From the NCBI GenBank assembly GCA_963989385.1, contig OZ022506.1, forward strand, positions 61,887,434-61,951,433: DNA of 64,000 nt, in the 5' to 3' direction. A program made the position numbers and the translations under genes. The stretch's first letter is position 1; each line of letters opens with the position of its first letter. Below, in pieces: positions 1 to 12,300 of this stretch. This stretch comes from Ctena decussata (taxonomy: Eukaryota; Mollusca; Bivalvia; Lucinida; Lucinidae). Below the pieces are notes generated by a model. The model saw only the letters and a program-made list of their open reading frames with translations. It searched no databases and was not told the DNA's origin.

Positions 1-191
1 ATTTTTTTTGCTAATGAAGCGTTTTTCTATACAAACTCTCACATTTTTGAAAACAAAAATACTTAAGTATGTATAGGATAAAAAGAAGAATAAGCAATCA
101 AGTATTTCTCACAACTGCTGAAGAAAGAAAATAATGGGAAGTAGCTTTGTGCATTTCAGAGCAAAAAGAGGTTTAACTAGCTGAATTTTCG

Positions 192-396
192 TTATAAAGT
201 ATTGCTGTATATTTTGCAACGTTCGTTAATGATTTGTTCCAAAAACAAATGACTTGGCAAAGTAACTGATGCACAAGTGGTCCCAGTGAAATACCTACAA
301 CATGCTTCATCTTCTTCGGGCGGCTCTTCATATGGAGGGATCGGCTCTCTTTCAATGGCTTTGGCGTATAACATCAACTCTTCTTTAACCTGGCGT
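192..396 (-). CDS. Gene 1 exon 11: cytoplasmic tail and stop codon
   Basis: Acceptor TATACTCTGTCCAG at 397, phase 2 in, 205 nt to TAA at 194-192. The tail is acidic and Pro-rich in its first half (REPIPPYEEPPEED) and ends KIYSNTL. No NPxY or ITAM is seen. YSNT fits a Grb2-type SH2 consensus (Y-x-N), and PYEEP could be a phosphotyrosine site; both are pattern matches only. Phase and charge make it the natural continuation of the membrane exon, but it is 3 kb away and less certain than the domain exons. No AATAAA was seen downstream. Confidence 0.72.
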
Positions 397-3300
397 CTGG
401 ACAGAGTATAGAACAGTGCAAAGCTTTGATAGGGTTGTTTATAATAATAATAATGATAATAATAATGTTAACAACACTTATTATATTAATAATTGATAAA
501 ACCATTTTGTTTTTCATTTATTCGTTTTTATGCCCCCGTGACGATAGTCAGGGGGGCATTAAGATTTGCCCCTGTCTGTCTGTCCGTCCTTCCGTCCGTC
601 TGTCCGTTCGTCACACTTTAGGGTATAGAGTTTGTGTAATCAACTCCTCCCACAGTTTTCAATGGAACTTTTTCAAACTTTGCGTACATGTTATGGACAT
701 ATTGAAAATGTGCATGACTTTTTTTTGTGGATTTTTGATGGTGCTAGAATTAATTTTGACAGAATAACGGCCTTTTGAACTTAGTCATTTTAGGCAAATT
801 TTTGCATTGTATGGTATGGAGTTTTGTGTAATCAACTTCTTCCAAAGTTTTCAATGGATCTTTCCCAAAGTTTGCATGCTTGCTGTGGACATATTGAAAA
901 TGTGCATGTGGATTTTTGATGGAGCTAGAAATACTTTGACAGAATTACTGCCTTTTGAACTTAGTCATTTTCCGCAAATGTTTTGCATAGTAGGGTATGG
1001 AGTTTGTGTAATCAACTGCTTCATCATTTTTCAAAGCTTGCATACATGCTGTGGACATATTGAAGATGTGCATGTGGGTTTTTGATGGAGCTAGAAATAA
1101 TTTTGACAAAATTATGGCCTTTTGAACTTAGTCATTTTAGGCATATGTTTGCATTTTAGGGTATGGAGTTTGTGAAATCAACTACTCCCACAGTGTTCAG
1201 TGGATCTTTTGCAAACCTTGCATACATGATGTGTAAATATTGAAAATGTGGGTGTGGGTTTTTGTTGGAACTGGAAATAATTTTGACAAAATTACGACCT
1301 TTTGAACTTAGTCATTTTAGGCATATGTTTGCATTGTATGATAAGTACTATGTGTAATCAACTTCTCCCACAATTTTCTGTAGCTGTTTTTAGGACATTG
1401 TACACTTGTTGTGGACATACTGAAGATGTGCATGTTGATTTTTTATTAAAAAAAAATAATAGTTTTGATAAAAGTATATCCTTCCAAACTTTTTTTTTTA
1501 TGCAGCATTTTTGCCCAATAGGTTATGGAGTTTGTGTAATGTTTTAGTGGAGTCTTTGTAGATAGTGATTTAGCTTAAAAGGTGCTTTAGGAATGTACAC
1601 ATGTCCTGTGACAGGCGCTGCACGGGGGCATCATTAGTGTCTTACAGACACAATTTTCTAGTTTATTTTATTTTTTTTTTATTTTATTTTATTTTTTTTT
1701 TTGGGGGGGATAGGATTATGTGATACCGATTTCATCCAGTGTTCACTTGATTGTTAACTGGTCCAATCAGGTCACCTTTGTATGTGTATAGCTACAACCA
1801 CCTCGTTTCCTCCAGTTTTACAAAGGGAAACAACTTTTGCTACTTCTTGTTTTGCTTTCATGGGCATTGAAACCCAACCAAACTCTTACAAGAAGAAACC
1901 CTTTTTCCTCAAGAGTTGACTATTATGAGAGGGGAGGCAGAATGAAAATGACAGAGTCGCTCCCCCTTAATATGTAACAGTTTACTTTAATAACAATCGT
2001 TTGAATTAGCCATGCCCATTTGAGAATCGGAGTAGCATATCCCCGTACCGTCAGTTGCCTTTAAAGCGGATTGGTCTGAATCGTGTCGTGACTGATGTTG
2101 GGCGCTGCTGTTTGCTTCCGAATGTGTATACATGTATTAGTATGATTTAGAACTGTCGATCAAGTGCGTATAGACATTGTCAGCAAACTGAACTAAAGAC
2201 AGTTTGGTCGTGTCTGTATGCTCGTCCGTTAGTGCGTGCAAACCTGCATGTGTATTTTTTCATGATTATATTCGCGTGATGGATCTCATTTAGCTAAGCT
2301 TCTTAATGTTTTATTGATTTCATTATTATAAAATAGGCACTCGACGGAAAATTGTAAATTTCTATAAATTATCAAATATTAATCTGTTTTCTATCTCTCC
2401 GTAAATTTCAAGTCGATCAGTTGCGAAATAAGGAAGGTACTATTTATGCCTATGCATTATACAAACAAAAGGTGCGACAGAACGCCATTTTGACTTTGTA
2501 TTTGCGTTTTGGAGTCGCTTGGAGTCGCACGTTCTCACCAATATTTAGCATTTTAAGCATGACACGTTCATGTCACAAAACAGTGACACTTATCTACAAT
2601 CAAATCATTTCGTGTCAGTGACGGATAATGTGAAATTTAAAATAAAATTCTGAATCACGATGAAAAAAAAGCGGGGCAAATTGACGGAAGTGGTAAAAAG
2701 GACAAGAAAGCCGGGCATGCGCATTGCGGTCTATCGGAAAATCCCCAAACTGCGAGTCCGCTGATTGGTCAAGGACAGCGCAAGTTCAAAATCCTCGTGG
2801 TTTGAAAACTTTAATATCAGGCAATTTGTTGCCATTGTGGAGGGAGAACTATGTCATCAAAGCACGCGGCTAGAATTTCTGTGGAAAATATCCGATTTCA
2901 GGGAGGAAAAAAAAATTAAATGAAAAAAAAGAAAAAAAAAAAGAAAAAGAAATAGAATAAAATAAAACAAAATGACAGAGTTGCTGCTTTTTAATGTTTA
3001 TCCCTACATTTTAGAAAGCTGTTGAAGCTCGAAATGACAAAAACAACAACGTGGAATGTGTGCCCATCAAAGACTTAGACAAGCCTTGACATCCGTCCAG
3101 TCTGATCAGAGTCTTTGCTGTCGGTATGGAAGTAAATTAGGCCCTAAGCTATTCTATAAGCGCAAGTAAAGACTCTGACCAGAGTGGGCGAATGCCAAGT
3201 CTGATCTGAGTCTTCGCTGGGTGCACATGCCAGTTTGTTGGTGTTGTTGTGTCGCGGCTCATTTAAGGATGAACAACACGTTCTCTCTACTCAAATGGCA

Positions 3301-6300
3301 AACTCAGCACAAAATAGATTCCTAGAATCAAACAGACATTATAATACCTTTAGACAATAAGGACAATTTGAATATTTATCATGCAATTTATACAAAATGC
3401 AATACAAATGTAACGCCTACTTTCTTTTCTTTTTTCGCCTGTAAAGACAAACAAAACTGGTAACGAAGGCTAGCGATACTAACACTGCAACACCAACACC
3501 TCCATAGATAAAGGTTTCTTTCAGGAGAATATCTGGTTCTGAAAAAAATCGTCCAATAAACTGTCATTTTTTCTGGAGTCAAACAGGAAGTCAGAAAGTG
3601 ATTCTAAGGACGCTAACAGGCACAAAGAAATACTTTTGCGGCATTACAGATTACAATACTGGTAAATATGTTCAACTTCATATTTTAAAACGGTTACACA
3701 AACGCTTCGTTCCTCGTGGTCCAAAATTGACCTTTGTCTGCAACAATGAACGAACACGAGCGGCAAGACCCGTATTTTGGACATGAAACGAGATGCTAAA
3801 AATTCAGTATATGAATATATTGCATGAAATTATCTGATTTTTCTTTTTCGTATCGTTATGAAAATGTGGTCCATTAGTTTCCATCCTACAGCCATATCAG
3901 TCCCTCACCCAATATATATACCTATAGGTATTGTATGTTTTACTGACATGGAAAATATTGCTGTCTATTTTGGTTTCCTGCTGGCTAACAGTAAATAATA
4001 CCGCACGGTGAGCTCGCACTAGTGAATTCATTGCAAAATTCAAAGAAGCGTTTTCTTTTTCATAATAATACAAAAAGCTAATTGTATGTTGGACAGCTTT
4101 AGTTTTCTAAATATATTTTGGATTTTCAAATGGCACTGGTATCATGAAATGCCAGGATATATTTTATTAAACTTTAAACCAAACGGCTATGACCTTCAAC
4201 ATACAGCGTGTTTCTTCCCAGGTTCCTCCTATAAGAAAACTTGACCCATCAATAACACCTGTAAGCGTTATTGCTGCTAGTAAGTAATAGCGATGAGGTC
4301 GAATGCCATTCCTACACCCATTCAACTGACTTTCAGTTTCCCTAATTGTTACTTTATGTGCATTTATAATTATCATTATTATTTTGACTTTTGACTTAAT
4401 ATTATTTTTTTACTTCCGATTTTTGTTTTGATTTTCAGACATTATATAATCCCTGAACAACTAAAGTTTCTAATGAATCAGTGTGTGTGTGGGGGGGGGG
4501 GGACCCTACTCTCTCTCCACAACCCACTCACCCCCAGTAATTTCAATACTGGCCGTCCCAAAGTGGCACTTCTGTTTTGATTCTTCTTGGTTGTTTTATG
4601 TTTTGTTTGTTGCTATATCTGTTATTATCCCCTCACACCACGAAGTGGTGAGGGGATATAGGTTTTGTCCCGTACGTAAGTACGTACGAACGTACGTACG
4701 TACGTATGTTCACCTTTTGTCAGCGCTCTAGCGCCTACATTTCTCAATGGATTTTGAAATAACTTCACACAAATGTAGGGCATGACAATATCTCGAGCAA
4801 GTTCGACTTTCAGGGTGCTGCGCCCAAGGTGAAGGTCACTGTGGCTATTTTTAGAAAAACTTTGTCATCGCTCTAGCGCCTACATTTCTCAACAGATTTT
4901 AAAATAACTTCACACATATGTAGGGCATGTCAATATCTCAAGCAAGTTCTACTTTTAGGGTGCTGCGCCTAAGGTCAAGGTCACTGTGGCTATTTTTTTA
5001 AAAAAAACTTTGTCATCGCTCTAGCGCCTACATTTCTAAACGGATTTTGAAATAACTTCACACAAGTAAAGGGCATGATAATATCTCGAGCAAGTTTGAC
5101 TTTCAGGGTGCTGCGCCCAAGGTCAAGGCCACTGTGGCTATTTTTATAAAAACTTTGCCATCGTTCTAGCGCCTACATTTCTCAGCGGATTTTGAAGTAA
5201 CTTCACACAAATGTAGGACATGACATTATCTCGAGCAAGTTTGACTTTAAGGGTGCTGGGCCCAACGTCAAGGTCACTGTGGCTATATTTAGAAAAAGTT
5301 TGTCAGCGCTCTAGCGCCTACATTTCTCAACGGATTTTAAAATAACTTCATACAAATATAGGGCAAAACAATATCTCCAGCAAGTTTAACTTTCAGGGTT
5401 CTGTGCTTAAGGTCAAGGTCACTGTGGCTATTTTTAGAAAAACTTTGTCAGCGATCCAGTGCCTATATTTCTCAATGGATTTTGAAATAACTTCACACAA
5501 ATGTAGGGCATGACAATATCTCGAGCAATTTCGACTTTCAGGGTGCTGCGCTTAAAAGGTCAAGGTCACTGTAGCTATTTTTAGAAAAACTTTGTCATCG
5601 TTCTAGCGCCTACATTTCTCCATGGATTTTAAAATAACTTCACACAAACGTAGGGTATGACAATATCTCGAGCAAGTAGTCTTGTGTGAGGGGATTTGTA
5701 TCGCCTGCGATGCCTTGTTGATATATTGTTTGTGATGCTAAGATTAGCCCGGTTAATACCTGTATAGGAAATGGCTGTTTACATGGCTCCCAGGGATGAT
5801 GTCCTTAGTGGTGACTAATTTTGTGTTTTCTTTTTCCCATATGGTATCTTGAGTGGGATCTGGGGTTGAATTGTATTAGTTCCTGTGAATTTTCCTACTT
5901 CTTTTCGATTAGTATATTTAAGTTATTTTGTCTTTCGATCATCTCTGTCGTTGATAGCGAAGACAAGAACTTATCAAGCACTTTCGATCGTCAAGACTCA
6001 ATGTTAAGATTTATAAACGTTCCTTACTAGGTATAAGAGACTGACACAACAGCCCTGTCCACCCTCGTTCACAACCCGCCGGACACTCTCCAGTGTCAGA
6101 CTGACATGTCTGGTTTCCTGCACATAAACCACACGCAATTTCACACCCGTCACCATAGAAACCGAATTCACATTCTAGAAAATACAACAAAATGAAAGAT
6201 TACGATGATAAAACGCAATATACGAGTGCAACATCAAAATACTGCACAATTTTAAAGTAAACTCCCTTATATTTCATTATGAAATAATCACAACAGAACG

Positions 6301-9300
6301 AAACTGATAATTTGTTTGCAACACATATATTAATTAAGGCTTATGCAAAACACATCTTTAGCGGAAACATCTTTGGTACAAATTCCGAAGCAGTTACGCT
6401 GAAAAGATCTCACGTGCACAGATTACAGATTCATGATATTCATAAACTTCATAACATGCTTTCAGGAAAGCTTTTTTATTCCTCTGTTGGCGTCAGTGAA
6501 TCAATTAAGGACGTCAAAATATTCATGAATATTCAAGAAGGGCATGCACTGATTTATCGTATCAACCTCTGTAACAAACTGTTTTCGTTGAAGATGTTTT
6601 TTCTTTAAAAAAAGCATTTTGACGAGAAGCTGATTGCATACCCATGCATAAATTCTTGTTGTTCGTCGACCATTTCTTCATTACCATTAATTTAAATCTT
6701 TAGTTTTTGTGACGCTCGTGTTTTGTACGTTTCTTTATAGCCGATTATCAAACTCTTTGTCCTAACTTGTCTGTTCGAAATACACCGAAGTACCAGTTCA
6801 TGTACGCTGACACTGTATAGCTTGCTCATTTTAAGTATTAATAACTGATTTTGAAATCATACAGTCAAAAATAAATTGAGACATATATTTCTGACAAAAC
6901 AGTATTACTATAGTCTAATGCATTTGGATAATTTCCTAATATATGTATAGTATTCTTGGCATATGGGTGCGGAAAAGCGCCGCACCTAGGCTGTAGGTGC
7001 GTATTGTTACATGTGTGTTGTGAACGCATGGGTAAAAATTGTCCAAACAAATAATGCCCATTACAAATATATTGACAACAATTTTGCAATTACATGTACA
7101 ATTTTGACGTCATTGTGGTAAATGGGGACACTTTCACTCAAGATCAATTATTCCATTTTTATGTTTGCCTTTCTTCGTGATAGAGGCCTGCTCTTGAAGG
7201 AATTCGCTCTTTTAGGAGCACAATTTTTCCTTTAAGAAAATCTTGTAAGTTAAAAGTTAATCCTTCATGAAAGGATTAACAAACAAAACTCATAAAATTA
7301 ATCTATCTTTCAAAAAATGGCGAAAAACTTGGAGGTGTACATGTACCCCAAAATTAACATACTTTCAGGTTGTTTATGCGAAAACACTAGCCTCTCATCA
7401 GACTGCACGTATACACAGGCTGAAACAAATCTTCCTTGTTTGCACGTGCCTTTAGGTACCTTTTCACGTGACGCCATATTCATGCAGATGTATGTTTGTT
7501 ATGGCTAATGTGTACCGTTTGGCCTTCCAACAATACTGGCATTTACGTCCGGGATTGAGTAATCAAGGACTTTGAATGATGCCTGGGTTCGAGGATATAA
7601 ACTTGAGAATAATCTCAAACTCAAAATAAAGCACACTGATTGGCTTCTTCCGAGCATGTGCTCGGAAGTAGCCAATCAGTGTGCTTTATTCTGAGTTTGA
7701 GAATGTACTCAAGTTTTATAACCTCTGGGCCTGATTTGTCTCTCCGATCCGTCAATAATTTACAAAACCATTGTTTAGCAATGGTGAATCTGAGAATACA
7801 TCATTTGCTGATACGTCTAGTGTTATTGCAGAACGTTTCGTAATTGCTTATGTGTACAGTGGTGTACCAATTTTATCCGATATGTCCGGAATTACATGTA
7901 TAGAAGACAATTTTGATAATTAGATCTCCTACTTGTACTTCAGACACAACTGACACGGTATGAGATGAACACACACACTCAAAGTTCTAAGCATGGGTAC
8001 AGCAGATCACAAATTACATCACTAGAGGACCACGTATATTTAAGGAGTACGGTGTTTCACCCTGTTTTCCCGCGTTTGCCCAATGGGGAGACGCATTTTG
8101 TGACTTCCTATTTCCTTCCCTTGTCGGCTAATTACTTCTATAAAGTATTTTGCTCTTAAAGGAAATAATTTGCTCCATATGAGCCAATTTTAGGGACAAA
8201 TTTCTTTCTTTTAGGGTTGACCCAATTTTAGAAGTGAGGTGAAACTGAAAATGAAAGAGTTGTATCCCCTTGAATTGTACCCGTTCTCCTTAAAATACAA
8301 TATTAAAAATACAGTTAATAGTTAATACAAAATTATCAAATTTAAAAGCTGGAATAAGACTGATCTATACGAGTACTTTTTTTTTACCTTTTGTGTATTC
8401 CTTAGACATACTCTCAACTCTATATTTGTACGAAGTTTTTGTACTATGAAGGAAATCTCTCATGACATGAAACTTATTGTTAAAATAAAACAATAAAATA
8501 ATTAAAGTTGTAATTTCCGGTTTTATTATCATATTTTCCCTACATATTTCATGCATGGTAGCAACACAAAGAATGAAAAAAAAGACAGTGCATAATCTAG
8601 GTTGATTGAAAGGAAGACAGTTCAGCGTCTACTGCTTGTATTATTAAGCAGAAACAAAAAAAAAGATAAATAAATAAATGAATGAAATGAATACAATTAC
8701 AAAATAAATGAATAGGAATGAATAAAACATAAAGTTCAAAAGAACACACAGACGAAAAGATAAAGGATAATATCTGAATATACTTAAGTATTAGGTCAGC
8801 TAAAATCATTAATTTTCCATTTCCATTTGTCCCAAATGAAAAATTAATGAATTTAGGGCGTCCCGTTATTTTAGCTATTAGGGTACTAAAGGTTACCCAA
8901 GGAGTGCACTCAGAAACAGCACAACTGAAACATCTATTATCAAACAAAATTAAAAGAGAACGCATAAAGCATCATTCTATTTTTATCTACATTTTAGTTA
9001 AACTGAACCCAAACTAGACATCAATACAGGTTACCATTATGCGCCTTCTTTCAAAATCAAATAGAAACCTCTCAAGCACAAAAACTACGCATTTAATCAA
9101 GTTCTAAGTTAAAACCCTACGTCGTGTGCAAGAAAAAGTGTCTTTCATGGGTGTGAGTGTGGCTTGAGAAAAAAAAGGTCGGGATCACTGTTCGGCATTA
9201 CTAGGCAAGCCTCGTTATGCCGAACAGTGACCTCCTGACATATTTTTCTATCCCCACCTCACAACCATGAAAAATACTTATATTCCGTGTTTTCAAACCG

Positions 9301-12300
9301 AGGAAAGTATCTATTGAATTTCATCCAGTCTGTAGAGAACCGACAAAGATCTATAATTTTAGAATGGAAATCTGAAATGTTGAGCCTCGACAAGACAAAA
9401 CCAACAAAATGGGTCCTGCGCTCAACGAAGACTTAGATCAGCCTGGGCATCCGCCTCATATGAACAGAGTCTTCATTGTCCGCATGAAGCTAGCTGAGAC
9501 ACTTAGCTACCTATGAAAATATCGAAAACTCTGATCAGACAGGCCGGATGCTCAGGCTGATCTGTCTTCGCTGGGCGAACATGCCATTTGTTGGTTTTGT
9601 TGTGTCGCGGATCATAAAAGATTCTCACTTTATGCTGAGGTTTACATGATGGGCTAACAGACAATCATAATAGTGCAAAAGGCAATGACCATGAACTGAT
9701 ACAATCGGATTCCACGCCCCACCCGCCACAAATATATAGTTACACGATGAAACAACACATTGTAAAGTAATAATTACATCATGATCGGCTTGCAAAATTG
9801 AACAGTCCATTTAAACTTGAATATGTATGATTAATTTAAATGAAAGTGGTCAAAGTACCCAAATCATAAGTCCGAACTCGTAGGTCATTTAAACATAGAA
9901 AATTCCGGAATATTCTAGATACACAGACATGGGTCCCAAAACAGAGGTGTGATCAGGTGCCCGCGGGTAGTAAGTATCACCTGTCTATTATAATACATAC
10001 GATATATCTATGTATCTGTGGAAAAAGTCAGTGAAAATAAAAGTCCGGTATTTGAAAGCTTAACAAAGCTTCGGCTGGGGCCATCAAATCGGAGATTAGT
10101 TTAGAAACGGCAACCTTGTAGGGATCAACAAGGTCATGGTGTCTCCCATAAAACATTAACTGTCGACACAAGCTTTGCTTTATGATAATTTAAAGAGTAA
10201 CTACACTTCAGGAACTGACTAAATCAGATCCCAAACCCTATCCCCAACATCAAAGGGAAAGATTGACAAAGACATCCCAACAAACAATAAATTACAAATG
10301 ATAAGCCGAGTCAGCAGCTCTTTCCCAAATAGATGGCAACTCAGCTATCTTTATTGAACTAAATATTTTAGACCAACAGATGGGTTACAACGGACTAAGC
10401 AAATTATATGAAAAATATTTAACAATTATTTTACCTATTTTCTATTTTTATGATAGAAGGATTAAACTGAGAACACAATAAATTAAACAGCACCGAACAT
10501 AAAACAAATGCAACCGCAACAAAAGTACCGCCTTGGGACGGTCAGTAATAACTACTGGGGGGTTTAAACCGGTTTTACTGGGCCCAAACCTTCACCCTCA
10601 CCCTCCGCTGCGGTGCACACAATTAATTGGTAGTTTGGATCGTATGGAGGTCCCCTAACTCATCAGAGAGTCATCACGGTCAAAAATTAAGATCAAGAAA
10701 AGACCGTGATGAAGCAAGAATGAGGACTCGACAGCCAAAACGTTTTGAGACACCCGGAGATCCCCGGGGCGTCAGCAACGATAACTCTGCTTCACCTGTT
10801 TCTGAGTGAGTAGCTTCCCTCTTTCATCAAAGTCTTGATATTTGAAACAGGCCCTAGCATAGCGGACTAGTTGAGAAACATAAACTCCATATGCAGGTGC
10901 CGAAGGGATATTACTACTCAGAAATGGAAAGTTAACTATGGGAAAGTTTAAGTCGTCCCTCTTGTCATAAAGCCTAGTAACAAGCTTTCCATTGTCAACA
11001 TAGAGATAACAGTCTAAGTATGAAGCAGATGAACTGGACTTTGTGGTATCTTTAATTTCAAGTTCACATTGATAGATGAGGTCAATATACTCTGAAATGA
11101 AGAACAGAATTCAATACAAACTTTAAAAACGTGCCTTTCTTACAGTCATCGCCATTAAAACTTTTGTCGCAAAGTTTTTGAGGACAAAGTCCAGTTATAA
11201 AATGACATTTCTCATCGCCCTTGCACTGGCATCTCTTACTGCAGTTCTCACCAAACGTTTTATTGGTACATTCTGCAATAAAAAGAGGATCTTACATGAG
11301 TGCTAATGTAGTATTATTGAATTTATTAAACGAGTACGGGAGGAGACAAGATGCGAGGCTATGCCGAGCATCTTGTCGGTTTTCCCCGCGTTTAATGCAA
11401 TTATACAGGAGCATGATTGAACTATTATATTTATCGTATGACACAAAATCGCATCTTATTATCAAATTTTGCACTAAAACGCCATGAGTAAACGTGAAGT
11501 TTTATGAACTTCAACGCATAACTTTACCACGTTACTTGCATGTTTAATCCATTAGTGGATTATCGTACTTAGTGCATGGCTTTATTTCACTCTCAGATGC
11601 TACGTCATATGATAAAGAACATTATCCCTCTAGTGTCAGTGTATCATATCTGCTACATGACTCTGTTTTGGTAACGTGACCAGGATATTGACATGTATGT
11701 TTCGTTATACTGCTAGAAAATCAGTTAAGATATCAGAAAATAAGATAATTAAACTATTCCTGTTGAAATGATATGTCTTAAGTACGTTTATCAGCCGCCA
11801 AAAGTCGCCAAAGTTCGAAAACACAAAAATGTATCATATATGATACATCGGGCAATAAAAACAAAAAAATGTAATATTGACTTTACTTTTTCAGATATCC
11901 CTGATACATATATGCCAATAGATTTTTTTATACTTTCTTTTTTCATCGAAAAAGGTGCTCCGTAATTATTGTTAACACTTGAGTTATTCACCCTGAAAAA
12001 AGGTACTTTTGAAAAATTAATGCCAAATGTAGCATATATGCTACCTGTCAATCTCAGCGACCTTGGACCTCAACACAAATTCAGACCCTGTTTCAAGTTG
12101 TTTTCCCAAAGCTAGTAGCTGGATGGAATATAAATGTTTTCTTATTGTGCATTCTTTGTTTGGGCACTAGAGGGATTATGCAAGTACTGAAGTTCTATAT
12201 TTTTAACAACTGTGAAGCGACGGTATATTTGCAATTACTTTAAATGAGAATATAAGAGCCAAACCTCAGCATTAATTAACAATAATGATTTTATCGGCAA

